44,416 nt of DNA from Actinobacteria bacterium UBA2279 (GTDB lineage Bacteria > Actinomycetota > Coriobacteriia > Anaerosomatales > Anaerosomataceae): contig DDWT01000005.1 of assembly GCA_002347365.1 (NCBI GenBank), positions 1 to 44,416 of the forward strand, in the 5' to 3' direction. The notes under the pieces were generated by a model. It saw nothing but the letters and a program-made list of their open reading frames with translations, was not told where the DNA came from and searched no databases. How positions within the stretch are numbered: the stretch's first letter is position 1; each line of letters starts with the position of its first letter. Below are positions 1 through 10,227 of this stretch, piece after piece. The position numbers were made by a program, and so were the translations under genes.

Positions 1-6
1 GGTTGA

Positions 7-391
7 TTGACAAAGTAAGTGCAAGATTCAGGCGTTTCTGACGGTTGCCAGACTTAGTGCAAGGAATCGCTGTTCAGGGTGACACTCCCGAGGCTCCGAC
101 GGGTCGTCTCTGGGCGACGTACGTGGCGATCTCGACCTTGTGGGCGCCGTGAGGTCATACGCGAAGAAGCCCTCGTCAGTGCCTCCGCCAGAGTAAGTGC
201 AAGAGCTGAGGTGTTGTTCGCCAAGCTGTGGCCCCGCCGAATCGGCAATCCGAGTGACGTTGAGTGCTGACTGCGTCCAGCATGAAACCACAGGCGACAG
301 AGTAATCATAGGACACCTGCGTGGCCACCGGAACGGATCCACATTTCTCTGCCAGACTAAGCGCAAGACCATTTGCACTAACTTTGTCAAT
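7..391. mobile_element. Candidate non-autonomous insertion element (MITE-like or IS remnant)
   Basis: The outer ends form an inverted repeat: ATTGACAAAGTAAGTGCAA begins at 7, and its reverse complement with one mismatch ends at 391. Inside lie three direct, imperfect copies of GCCAGANTAAGTGCAAGA, at about 46-63, 187-204 and 351-368; the left terminal repeat shares their TAAGTGCAAGA core. Terminal repeats plus repeated subterminal motifs resemble the transposase-binding ends of some IS families, such as IS21 (inference). There is no transposase gene inside, and the open frames crossing it look non-coding. No clear target duplication is visible, and the left flank is only six bases long. It could instead be a fused pair of IS ends left by an internal deletion. 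Confidence 0.45.
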
Positions 392-444
392 TCAGGGACA
401 CCGGCCCGTCACCGTATGGCGTGCTTACTGTCGTTGGGTTTCGG

Positions 445-450
445 TATACT
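445..450 (+). promoter_or_regulatory. Possible -10 box (TATACT) for the gene at 572
   Basis: TATACT lies about 120 nt upstream of the start codon at 572, in the gene-free stretch after the IS-like element. No convincing -35 hexamer stands 16-18 nt upstream, so this is a weak call. Nothing else was recognised between 392 and 571 apart from a ribosome binding site (GGAGG, 563-567). Confidence 0.2.
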
Positions 451-571
451 ACTCGACGGGCACCCCGTTTGCCCGGGCAGTTGTTTGGCGCCTGATCCGG
501 TCAGTCCCCCGTTTGGAGATCTCGCGGTCGACGTATGTCCTTTGGACCGGGAGACTGGCGTTGGAGGTTGC

Positions 572-2872
572 ATGAGACGTGCGATGAAGGTACTTGCGAT
601 ACTGGTGACAACGCTTCTGATGCTGCCGGCGCTCAGCGCTTCCGCGGCGATTGAGACCGCGCCCAAAGGCATGGTCATCGTAGTTCTGGCGCCATACCTG
701 AGCTGGCAGGACGTGACTGGCGGCACTATGCCGAGGGCGGCTGCGTTCGCGAGTGAGAGTGCAGTCGGCAACCTCAATACGCGGGCCAGCGCACGGTTCA
801 CAAGCAGCGTGACACAAGTCCACGCCGCCTTGACTGTTTCGGCATCGTCTCCGTCTGCAGCGGACCCGAATGCTCCGGCTGCCTACTCGGTGAACGAACA
901 CTACGAAGTCGGTACTGCTGCCGATGCCTACGATCGAATCATGGGTCGGTCGGCAGGAGACAGCGCCGTGGTGTTTCTAGGTCTGCCGAGAATCGAGCGC
1001 GCAAATGACGGACAGACGCTAGACACGCAGGTGGGGGCTCTCGGTCAAGCAGTTCACGACGCCGGCGGGCTGACCGCGGCACTCGGCAACTCCGACTATG
1101 GCTACGAGGTCCGTCAGACCTGGCAGAGTCGTCCGGCGGCGCTTGTCGCTATGGACCGCCAGGGACTCGTCGATTTCGGAGACGTCTCGTCCAAGTTGTT
1201 GATCAGCGACTATGACGCGCCGTACGGTGTCTCGACAGATGTCGAGGCCTTGCGCCTTGCCTTCGCCGCTGCCGTGCGCGCGGTGGACGCGGAAGGCGGC
1301 CCCGGTCTTGTGGTGGTCGACCCCGGGGACCCTGAGCGCGCGCAGAGATTCGCCACTGACGTTGCGGACGTGGTCGTGGCTGCGCAACGTTCGAGGGCCA
1401 ATAGAAAGACCGACGAGATCGTGGGCATGGTACGAGATAGCATGCCGTCGGGCGCGACTCTGATCGTCCTTTCCCACATTCAGCGGGTGCCGGAGTCGGG
1501 ACCGGTCGGCTTCAGCCCCGTCATCGTGGGCGGTCGCGGTTGGCAAGGTGTCATAACCACACCCTCGACGCACAGGCCGGGGATCACATCCGAGCTCGAT
1601 GTCGCGCCGACGGCGCTGGCGGCGCTCGGGATCGCGCGACCCACGGCGATGCTCGGCAACGCGATGAGCTCGGATGGGTCCAGCGCCTCACTGGAAGACC
1701 GTGTCGCCGAACTCGAGTCTCTGGGAGCCGTGGCGACAGCCGTCGATACGGTTCGCCTCGCGGTGACGAACGCCTACATCAGCATCACGATCGCGCTTCT
1801 CATCATCGGGACTGCATTCATGCTGCGCATCAAACGCCATCGTCCCGCCTGGGCCCGCCGTGCGTTGGCTATTCTGCGCAACGGCCTGTTCTTTATGTTG
1901 TGTGTGCCGGTGGCCAGCACGCTGATCTATCTGATCGTTCCCCGTCCTGACGCTGCCAGCCTGGTCCTCCTGCTGCTGGTCGGAGTCTCCGCCGTGCTGT
2001 GGGTTGGGACAGTCGTGCTGGAGCGCCGATTCGGTCCGGGTCTTGCAGCGGGGACGATCGGGCTCGTGACCGCCTCAGTGATCATCATCGATCAACTGCT
2101 GGGGGCACCGCTCTCTTTCTCGGGTCTGTTCAGTTACTCGCCTCTGTGGGGCGCACGCTACTACGGCATCGGGAACGAAGGAGCCAGCATCCTTGTGGGT
2201 AGCGGACTGGTCGGCGTAGCACTCACCTTTGATTACTTCCGAGGCGAGCGCTGGGTCGGCTGGGCGAAGCGTTGGGTTCTGCCGGTATTCGGACTCCTGA
2301 TCGTGATGGTATCCGCAGCTCCCTTCTGGGGGGCGAACGTTGGAGTGGCGGCATGGGGCTTCGTCGCGTTCGGTATCGCGTGGCTCCAGATGAATGGGCA
2401 CCCAGTCACATGGAAGAAGGCCGCGCTCGCGGTACTTGCTGTCGCACTGATCGTGGCCGCTTTCTCGTTCTACGACATCGCAGTGAGCGGGGAGGGCGGT
2501 CAGACTCACCTCGGCAGGGCGTGGCAAAGCGCGAGTGAGGGCGGTTCAGCGGCATTGTGGACCATCGTCGCGCGCAAGGCCGAGACGAACTGGCGGGTCC
2601 TGCGAGCGTCGAACTGGTCGTATCTGCTCTTCGCTATTCTCGGCTTCCTTGCCTACATGCGCTGGCGACCGCATGGGGACTTTGCGGATGCGCTGAAGCG
2701 ATATCCGCACTTCGCCATCGCGATGACGGCAGGGCTTGTGGGGAGTCTTGTAGGTTACTTCACCGAGGACTCCGGGATCGTGATCCCGGCACTCGTGATG
2801 CTCTACATAGCCGGTAGCATTCTAGTGCTGATGCTCGCCGATGCGGGCACGGAGCCAGGTGAGGCACAGTGA
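572..2872 (+). CDS. Polytopic membrane protein with degenerate alkaline-phosphatase-like extracytoplasmic domain
   Basis: The product is 766 aa. It starts with a signal-like hydrophobic segment (about residues 5-25), followed by about 370 extracytoplasmic residues and then a C-terminal half with roughly ten membrane segments. The soluble part resembles the alkaline phosphatase superfamily: an early strand followed by MPRAAAFASESAVGNLNTR, and late in the domain a DVAPTALAALGI segment typical of that fold's end. The usual metal ligands appear to be missing: the early Asp-Gly is LAPY here and the later Asp-His is LSHIQ. Catalysis is therefore doubtful and no substrate can be named. ATG 572 has GGAGG four bases upstream; ATG 584 is an alternative. 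The stop overlaps the GTG of the next gene, so the two are probably translated together. A role in envelope biology is inferred from the partner gene. Confidence 0.75.
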   Translation: MRRAMKVLAILVTTLLMLPALSASAAIETAPKGMVIVVLAPYLSWQDVTGGTMPRAAAFASESAVGNLNTRASARFTSSVTQVHAALTVSASSPSAADPNAPAAYSVNEHYEVGTAADAYDRIMGRSAGDSAVVFLGLPRIERANDGQTLDTQVGALGQAVHDAGGLTAALGNSDYGYEVRQTWQSRPAALVAMDRQGLVDFGDVSSKLLISDYDAPYGVSTDVEALRLAFAAAVRAVDAEGGPGLVVVDPGDPERAQRFATDVADVVVAAQRSRANRKTDEIVGMVRDSMPSGATLIVLSHIQRVPESGPVGFSPVIVGGRGWQGVITTPSTHRPGITSELDVAPTALAALGIARPTAMLGNAMSSDGSSASLEDRVAELESLGAVATAVDTVRLAVTNAYISITIALLIIGTAFMLRIKRHRPAWARRALAILRNGLFFMLCVPVASTLIYLIVPRPDAASLVLLLLVGVSAVLWVGTVVLERRFGPGLAAGTIGLVTASVIIIDQLLGAPLSFSGLFSYSPLWGARYYGIGNEGASILVGSGLVGVALTFDYFRGERWVGWAKRWVLPVFGLLIVMVSAAPFWGANVGVAAWGFVAFGIAWLQMNGHPVTWKKAALAVLAVALIVAAFSFYDIAVSGEGGQTHLGRAWQSASEGGSAALWTIVARKAETNWRVLRASNWSYLLFAILGFLAYMRWRPHGDFADALKRYPHFAIAMTAGLVGSLVGYFTEDSGIVIPALVMLYIAGSILVLMLADAGTEPGEAQ

Positions 2873-3981
2873 GCCCACTGTTTGCGGACGGGATCGCGAT
2901 CGTGTTGGCCGTCCTTGCAGCGTGGGCGCTGCCTGCTGCCGTGATGGCTGCACTTGTGCCGTCACTGGAAGCCGGACGTGTCGTTGAGAACTACCGCGGT
3001 CGACCGGTATTCCTCGGGCTCGGCCTCACGTGGATGGTGTGGGCCGTCGGACTGATGGCTGTCCGGGTGTTTCTCGAGGTGACGGGAACCGCGTTCAGCG
3101 GTGTACCCGACTCACTGTTCAATCTGTATGCGGGTCCTCTTGGCGTGGTGTTCAGCGGGATGCCCGTACTGCTCGTAGCGTTCGCCTTCGCATTCGGACT
3201 CGTAGACGATGTCTTTGGCACGAGTGGGCACAAAGGGTTCCGGGGGCACCTGAATGCGCTTCGCGAGAGACGGATGACGTCGGGTGCGCTCAAGCTGTTC
3301 GGCATCGGTTTTGTGGCTATGTTCTACGGATGGTCAGCGAGCACGCGTGTCGCTGACGTGACTGCCGGCGGAAGCGGGGATGTTCCGCTGCGCATCGGAG
3401 CCTGGGTGCTAGCCACACTCGTGATAGCGCTATCGACGAACCTGTTCAACCTGCTGGATCTCCGTCCCGGACGTGCGATCAAGTCCTACATAGGATTCGC
3501 GATACCCCTCGGCATCGCGTTCGCTGCTCGAGTGATCTCCGGCTATGCCGACTTCGCCGCGGGCGTTGGCGATGTCCTGGGACCCACCGCACAGGTTGGT
3601 GCCGGGGAGTGGGTGGCGATGATACTCACCAGCCTCGTCGTCCTCCTGGGGCCGGTGATCGCTGTGTGGCGCTACGATCTCGGAGAGCGAGGCATGCTCG
3701 GCGATGCAGGCTCCAATGTCCTGGGCGCGATCGTTGGATTCCTCCTGGTAGGGGTGTTGCCGCTGTGGGGTTTTGCAGTAGCAGCCGCCATATTGCTCGC
3801 GCTCAATCTTGTATCCGAGCGAGTCTCGTTCTCGGCCGTCATCGCGAGGGTGGCCCCGCTCCGTTGGCTGGACTCGCTCGGCGGGCTAGGGGAGGGTGAT
3901 CCGGGCCCGGGAGTCGCGGTTACGCAAGAAGACGTGTCGCCTGCCGAGACGGTCGGGGAAGCGACACCAGCGAGAGAGTAG
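2869..3981 (+). CDS. MraY/WecA-like polyprenyl-phosphate sugar-phosphate transferase homologue
   Basis: This 370-aa integral membrane protein has about ten hydrophobic segments. Motifs of the glycosyltransferase family 4 superfamily appear in order: GLVDDVFG (Asp-Asp at 113-114), NLFNLLDLRPGRA (191-203) and GERGMLGDAGSN (272-283). Characterised members move a phospho-sugar from a UDP-sugar onto undecaprenyl phosphate at the cytoplasmic face. The true mraY is at 23770, so this second copy may serve another glycan or a modified reaction (inference). The C-terminal His-rich loop of MraY is absent, and the tail after about residue 340 is polar and low in complexity. GTG 2869 overlaps the upstream stop in GTGA, indicating coupling to the phosphatase-fold gene. 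Confidence 0.8.
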   Translation: MSPLFADGIAIVLAVLAAWALPAAVMAALVPSLEAGRVVENYRGRPVFLGLGLTWMVWAVGLMAVRVFLEVTGTAFSGVPDSLFNLYAGPLGVVFSGMPVLLVAFAFAFGLVDDVFGTSGHKGFRGHLNALRERRMTSGALKLFGIGFVAMFYGWSASTRVADVTAGGSGDVPLRIGAWVLATLVIALSTNLFNLLDLRPGRAIKSYIGFAIPLGIAFAARVISGYADFAAGVGDVLGPTAQVGAGEWVAMILTSLVVLLGPVIAVWRYDLGERGMLGDAGSNVLGAIVGFLLVGVLPLWGFAVAAAILLALNLVSERVSFSAVIARVAPLRWLDSLGGLGEGDPGPGVAVTQEDVSPAETVGEATPARE

Positions 3982-3985
3982 TAAC

Positions 3986-4016
3986 ATACCGCGCCCGCGT
4001 CCAGTGGGCGCGGTAT
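3986..4016. promoter_or_regulatory. Perfect 11-bp inverted repeat ahead of pyrG
   Basis: ATACCGCGCCC at 3986-3996 is complementary to GGGCGCGGTAT at 4006-4016, with a nine-base loop. No T-run follows, so it is not a standard intrinsic terminator. TATCAT (4014-4019), a possible -10 box, overlaps its right arm, so it could be an operator as well as an RNA hairpin. It separates the transferase gene from pyrG. Confidence 0.5.
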
Positions 4017-4059
4017 CATGTCGGCAAGGGTTCGAGTCAAAGGGAGGCACGAGGAACGC

Positions 4060-5675
<1,616 letters not shown>

Positions 5676-5676
<1 letters not shown>

Positions 5677-6785
5677 TGACCGACCGTCTGACGGACACGT
5701 TCCTCGATCTTGTCAGAATCGACAGCCCCACCGGCCGGGAGGCGGAGGTCGCGGGATTCGTAGCGGCCGCTATCGGGGATGCCGGTTGCAGCGTGCGCTT
5801 CGACGAGACCCAGGTATCGACCGGTTCCGACTCGGGTAACCTTATCGCGACGCTACCGGCCACGGGTCCCGGCAAGACGGTGGCCTTCTCGGCCCACCTG
5901 GACTGCGTTGAGCCGTGCACCGGTGTGGAGCCGGTCATCGCGGACGGGGTAGTCCGCGCGGCGGGCGAGACGATCCTTGGTGGAGACGACAAGTCGGGTA
6001 TCGCCGCGATCATCGAACTCGTCAGGCGTCTAAGTGAGGGCCAGTCCCCGCATCCGCTGGTCCGGATGCTGTTCACCGTCAGCGAAGAGAGTGGCTTGCT
6101 TGGCGCGAAGGCGCTGACTCCCGCCGACTGTGTGGCCGATTTGTGCCTCGTGCTCGACGCGGCCGGTGATGTCGGGGGCATCGTCACAGCGGCGCCGACG
6201 CACTACACGTTCCGGGCCGTCTTCAATGGTCGAGCAGCGCATGCCGGTGTCGAACCGGAGCGCGGTGTGTCGGCGGTCGTCATGGCTGCGCGTGCCATCG
6301 CTTCGATGGAACTCGGACGTCTTGATGCCGAGACGACCGCCAACATAGGCACTGTCTATGGCGGCTCTGCGACCAATGTCATCGCACCACTGTGCGAGGT
6401 GACAGGGGAGTGCCGTTCTCTGGACCATGCCCGCGCTTCTGCGGTGCGCGACGCGATGGACGGTAGCATGCGTGCAGCTGCGGATGAGCTGGGCGGTACC
6501 GTTGAGGTCGTGTGGAAGCTTGAGTATGAGGGCTTCAACTTCGACGAAGATGCCCCGGAGGTTGCGCTGGTCCGCGCTGCATGCGCCGACATCGGCGTTG
6601 AACCTCATCTGTTCAGGACCGGCGGCGGCAGCGACGGCAATGTCTTGTCGGCAAAGGGCGTTCCCACTCTCGTGTTATCGAGCGGGATGACAGACGTCCA
6701 CAGCGAGGACGAAAGTCTCGATCTGGCGCAACTCGCGTTGCTTGTGGATCTTCTCGAGGCGGTCGTTCGCCGCGCGGCGGGCTAG
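5676..6785 (+). CDS. M20 family metallopeptidase (peptidase T-like)
   Basis: This 369-aa protein has the two-zinc M20 arrangement: SAHLDC (His74, Asp76), the bridging Asp104 in LGGDDKSG, the catalytic Glu pair at 137-138 in SEESG, Asp161, and a late VHSEDE histidine. A dimerisation domain is inserted at about residues 175-290. Family members cleave small peptides (often tripeptides) or related amide substrates in the cytoplasm; the exact substrate cannot be read from sequence. GTG 5676 overlaps the last base of the pyrG stop and has GAAGGGG just upstream. It lies in an apparent pyrG-peptidase-DUF3866 operon. Confidence 0.9.
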
Positions 6786-6787
6786 TC

Positions 6788-7858
6788 ATGCGGCTTGTCT
6801 GGGCGACAGTCAACGAGATCGTCAACAACGGCGCCGATGCTCAGCGTCTTGCGATCATCTGCGATGATGGAGATTCGGGAGCACAGGCCTTGTGTTTTCC
6901 TGCGTTGAGCGGCCGATGCGTGGTCGGTGACCGCATCCTTGTCAACACAACCGCAGTCGAGCTCGGCCTTGGAACTGGCGGTGACCACCTGGTGGTGGCG
7001 CGTGGCGGGTCGGGCGTCATGCTCGATGACCCCTCGGCCGGGCATATCATGAAGCTTCGCTACACGCCGTTGCAGCGAGATGTGCTCACCGTTGAAGAAC
7101 AGGGAAGCCCTCACCATGCCGTCATGGCCGAGGCGATCGACCTTGCTGCCATGCCAGTGGTCTGTTGTGGGCTGCACAGCCAGGTCGTCCCGGTCGCAGC
7201 GGCCATCAGGGAAGTTCGACCCGATGTTCGTATCGCGTATGTCATGACCGATGGGGCTGCGCTGCCTCTGGCACTGTCACGTGTGATGTCCCAGGCGAAG
7301 GAAGCCGGGTTGGTCGACGTCACGATCACTGCCGGTCAGGCGTTCGGTGGCGACCTCGAGTCGGTGAACCTGCACTCCGCTCTTCTGGCAGCACGGTACG
7401 TGGAGAAGGCGGACGTAGCGATCGTCGCCATCGGTCCGGGCGTCGTCGGTACCGCCACACCCTTCGGCCATGGCGGGGTAGCCCAGGGGGAGGCGCTGAA
7501 CGCTGTCGGGTCTCTCGGAGGCATACCCATCGCATGCTTGCGTGTGTCATTCGCCGACTCGCGACCCCGTCATCAGAGCGTGAGCCATCATTCGATCACC
7601 GCTTTGGCCAGCATCGCTCTTGTGAGCGCTGTTGTGCCTGTGCCGGTCGTTGGCCCGGATCTGACATCTGAGATCGATCGTGCCCTGGAACAGGCAGCGG
7701 TCTTCGAGCGTCACTCCGAGGAGCGCGTCCGCGTGGATACCCTTCCTGACGCCCGGGGGGTAGACCTGAGGTCCATGGGTCGCGGTCCGGCGGACGACCC
7801 TGCGTTCTTCGCCGCTGCGGTCGCCGCCGGACGTGCGGCAGCGGCACGGATCCGATAG
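6788..7858 (+). CDS. DUF3866 family protein
   Basis: This 356-aa protein matches the DUF3866 family as I recall it, including the stretch from VVCCGLHSQVVPVAAAIRE onward and the Gly-rich IGPGVVGTATPFGHGGVAQG region, which looks like a nucleotide- or phosphate-binding loop. Its biochemical role is unknown. No signal peptide or membrane segment is apparent, so it is probably cytoplasmic. ATG 6788 lies two bases after the peptidase stop and has little Shine-Dalgarno sequence of its own, so it probably depends on translation of the upstream gene. It ends the pyrG unit; the 136 nt that follow hold the ald leader. Confidence 0.8.
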   Translation: MRLVWATVNEIVNNGADAQRLAIICDDGDSGAQALCFPALSGRCVVGDRILVNTTAVELGLGTGGDHLVVARGGSGVMLDDPSAGHIMKLRYTPLQRDVLTVEEQGSPHHAVMAEAIDLAAMPVVCCGLHSQVVPVAAAIREVRPDVRIAYVMTDGAALPLALSRVMSQAKEAGLVDVTITAGQAFGGDLESVNLHSALLAARYVEKADVAIVAIGPGVVGTATPFGHGGVAQGEALNAVGSLGGIPIACLRVSFADSRPRHQSVSHHSITALASIALVSAVVPVPVVGPDLTSEIDRALEQAAVFERHSEERVRVDTLPDARGVDLRSMGRGPADDPAFFAAAVAAGRAAAARIR

Positions 7859-7994
7859 CGCTTGCTGGTACCTGACCCGCGGCTGAGATACACTGTTCGA
7901 GGTTTTCACGCGGTCATCGTATGCGATGCCTAGCGCCTTCGACCGCGACGCATATTCATGACCCCTACTGGCATCTGAAGCTGAGGAGAAGAAC

Positions 7995-9107
7995 GTGATC
8001 ATCGGTGTACCCAGGGAGATCAAGAACAACGAGTTCCGTGTTGGCATGACGCCGGGTGGTGTCCGTGAGTTTGTCGCACACGGCCATAGCGTGCTCGTCG
8101 AGAAGGCGGCTGGCGAAGGCTCGTCCTTCACCGATGACGAGTACAAGGCCGCAGGCGCCGAGCTCGTTGACGTCGCGGACGAGGTGTTCGCACGTGCCGA
8201 CATGATCGTCAAGGTCAAAGAGCCCCAGGCCGTTGAGATCGAGCGGCTCCGGCCCGGACAGATCCTCTACACGTATCTGCACCTTGCTCCTGATCTTGCG
8301 CAGACCCAGGGCCTGATCAAGTCGGGCGCTGTATGTATCGCCTATGAAACCGTCGAGCTGCCCAATCGCTCGCTGCCGTTGTTGGCACCCATGTCTGAGG
8401 TCGCCGGTCGGATGGCCGCGCAGGTTGGCGCCGCATACCTGCAGAAGCCGTTTGGTGGACGCGGTGTGCTGATGGGCGGTGTTCCGGGAACCTATCCGGC
8501 GAAGGTCGTCGTTCTCGGCGGTGGCGTGGTCGGCACGAACGCAGCGTACGTTGCGATGGGGATGGGTGCGGACGTCACGATAATGGATGTCAACCTCGAC
8601 CGGCTTCGCTATCTCGATGAGATCTGGGGCAACCGTATTCGGACGGTCTTCTCGAGCAAGCACAACATTGAAGAGGCGGTCTACGCCGCAGACCTCGTTA
8701 TCGGTGCAGTTCTGCTTCCCGGCGCGAAGACGCCGTATCTTGTGACCAAGGACATGCTGCCGAAGATGAAGCGCGGCTCTGTGGTGGTCGACGTGTCTGT
8801 CGATCAGGGCGGCTGCATCGAAACGACGCATCCGACGACCCACGCCGATCCGACGTACTTCGTAGACGGCGTCTTGCACTACGGTGTCGCCAACATGCCC
8901 GGTGCCGTACCGAACACCTCCACGCTTGCGTTGACCAACGCCACGCTTCGCTACGGTCTCGCGATCGCCGACAAGGGATGGAAGCAGGCGGTCATCGACG
9001 ATGCCGCGCTGGCCCAGGGTGTCAACGTTCTCGATGGCAAGATCACCTACAAGCCGGTCGCCGACGCGCACGGCATGAACTACACCCCGCTGGATCGGTT
9101 GATGTAG
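7995..9107 (+). CDS. ald: Alanine dehydrogenase
   Basis: Alanine dehydrogenase is an NAD-dependent enzyme that interconverts L-alanine and pyruvate plus ammonia, feeding carbon and nitrogen metabolism and supplying alanine for cell-wall precursors. The 370-aa protein keeps Lys75 (VKVKEP) and His96 (YTYLHLAP), the substrate-binding and catalytic residues of the family. It has a Rossmann GGGVVGTNAA loop near residue 175 and a full-length C-terminus. GTG 7995 is preceded by GAGGAGA at 7983-7989. The gene stands alone: a 136-nt leader with a TACACT hexamer (7889-7894) lies upstream and an intrinsic terminator downstream. Confidence 0.97.
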   Translation: MIIGVPREIKNNEFRVGMTPGGVREFVAHGHSVLVEKAAGEGSSFTDDEYKAAGAELVDVADEVFARADMIVKVKEPQAVEIERLRPGQILYTYLHLAPDLAQTQGLIKSGAVCIAYETVELPNRSLPLLAPMSEVAGRMAAQVGAAYLQKPFGGRGVLMGGVPGTYPAKVVVLGGGVVGTNAAYVAMGMGADVTIMDVNLDRLRYLDEIWGNRIRTVFSSKHNIEEAVYAADLVIGAVLLPGAKTPYLVTKDMLPKMKRGSVVVDVSVDQGGCIETTHPTTHADPTYFVDGVLHYGVANMPGAVPNTSTLALTNATLRYGLAIADKGWKQAVIDDAALAQGVNVLDGKITYKPVADAHGMNYTPLDRLM

Positions 9108-9130
9108 TCGGGGCACCTGACGCGAACGCG

Positions 9131-9158
9131 AAGGGCGGCCTCCGGGCCGCCCTTCTTG
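9131..9158 (+). terminator. Intrinsic terminator after ald
   Basis: AAGGGCGGCC (9131-9140) pairs perfectly with GGCCGCCCTT (9145-9154) around a TCCG loop, and CTTG follows. The short U content makes it moderately strong. It lies between the ald stop and xerD, so xerD needs its own promoter. Confidence 0.8.
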
Positions 9159-9190
9159 CGTCACAAGCTGGCGCAAACCTCGGGCTCTGC

Positions 9191-9196
9191 CATAAT
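9191..9196 (+). promoter_or_regulatory. Possible -10 box for a leaderless xerD transcript
   Basis: CATAAT ends six bases before the xerD ATG at 9203. No Shine-Dalgarno sequence stands in front of that ATG, and a terminator lies just upstream. This spacing fits a leaderless mRNA beginning at or near the A of the start codon, a common arrangement in Actinobacteria. No clear -35 hexamer was seen. Confidence 0.35.
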
Positions 9197-9202
9197 CGGC
9201 AC

Positions 9203-10108
9203 ATGGATCCGACTGTCGAAGAGTTTCTCGGCCACCTTGCCGTCGAGAGGGGGGCATCACCCCTTACGATCGAGGCGTACCGCCGCGATCTCTCACAATA
9301 CGCCGCATCACTCGGCAAACGCGGAGTGATGGAGCTGTCGCGTGCATCTCGCGAGGATATCAGCGCCTTCGTTCGCGGGCTGCGTGATTCCCGGCTCGCT
9401 CCCGCCACCGTGGAACGCAAGGTGTCCGCGGTCAAGAGCTATCACAAGTTCCTGGTTCGCGAAGGCATCACAGATGCGTTGCCCACCGCGGACCTGCCGT
9501 TGCCCAAGGTGCCCGAGCGACTTCCGGATGTGATCTCTGTGGCCGAGGCCGACAGACTGCTCTCACAACCGTTCCCCGAAGGACCTGTCGGCTGCCGGGA
9601 TCGGTGCATCCTTGAAGTCCTGTACGGATGCGGCGTGCGTGTCAGCGAACTCGTCGGCCTCGACGTTTCGGACTTGGATCTCGATAGCGGGGTCGTGCGC
9701 GTGTTCGGCAAGGGAAGCAAGGAGCGGTTGGTCCCTGTTGCCGGGGCGGCCGAGCAGGCCATCCGTGAGTATCTCCTGCACGGACGTTCGTTTCTTCGCG
9801 CGAAGAAGGCCACAGTGCGGCAGGACCCCTCGGCACTATTCCTCAACCAGCGTGGTCAGCGCATGACGCGGCAGTCGATCTTCCTTCTTGTGCGTCGCTA
9901 CGGCGGCCGTGTTGGTCTCGAACTACACCCGCACACGCTCAGGCACTCGTTTGCCACTCACATGCTGCAAGGTGGGGCCGATCTGCGCGCGTTGCAGGAG
10001 ATGCTGGGGCATGCGGACATCTCCACTACCCAGGTGTACACGCATGTCGACCGTACGCACATCCGCGAGGAATACCTCTCGACGCACCCCCGTGCCCGCT
10101 TGCGCTAG
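9203..10108 (+). CDS. xerD: Tyrosine site-specific recombinase XerD
   Basis: The product is a cytoplasmic DNA recombinase of 301 aa, the usual XerC/XerD size, with an N-terminal SAM-like core-binding domain (about 1-95). The C-terminal catalytic domain shows Arg146 (GCGVRVSEL), Lys170 or Lys173 (GKGSKERLVP), His244-Thr-Leu-Arg247, His270 in LGHADIS and the nucleophile Tyr279 in QVYTHVD. With a partner it would resolve chromosome dimers at dif during division. XerD rather than XerC is favoured by general similarity, but a lone recombinase acting on its own site is possible. No integrase-style DNA-binding extension or nearby att repeats were seen, so a phage origin is unlikely. ATG 9203 lacks a ribosome binding site. 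Confidence 0.9.
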   Translation: MDPTVEEFLGHLAVERGASPLTIEAYRRDLSQYAASLGKRGVMELSRASREDISAFVRGLRDSRLAPATVERKVSAVKSYHKFLVREGITDALPTADLPLPKVPERLPDVISVAEADRLLSQPFPEGPVGCRDRCILEVLYGCGVRVSELVGLDVSDLDLDSGVVRVFGKGSKERLVPVAGAAEQAIREYLLHGRSFLRAKKATVRQDPSALFLNQRGQRMTRQSIFLLVRRYGGRVGLELHPHTLRHSFATHMLQGGADLRALQEMLGHADISTTQVYTHVDRTHIREEYLSTHPRARLR

Positions 10109-10227
10109 GGGGGTGCCGTTCGGCGACAAGAGTGCTCAAGATTTGGCAAGAGTGATGTTAGATGTATGTCTAGAGGGTTAGAATGAATAGGGTGTACCGG
10201 TTGTCTTATCAAGGAGGCGGATCGAGC

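Noticed and set aside
28..390. Open frames on both strands in the left gene-free region
   Set aside because: They lie inside the repeat-bearing element, differ in frame from any known transposase motif, lack ribosome binding sites and have no recognisable domain.
3986..4016. Reading the hairpin before pyrG as a plain intrinsic terminator
   Set aside because: No T-run follows either arm, so it is listed as a regulatory palindrome instead.
7965..9260. A 431-codon minus-strand frame over ald
   Set aside because: Antisense shadow with Arg/His/Asp-rich composition and no start signals.
9203..10108. XerD-like recombinase as a sign of an integrated element
   Set aside because: It has the length and motifs of housekeeping XerD, is not next to a tRNA, and no attachment-site repeats or phage genes surround it.
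10109..10227. Purine riboswitch ahead of the nucleoside importer
   Set aside because: The conserved three-way junction loops of purine riboswitches could not be found in this 119-nt leader.
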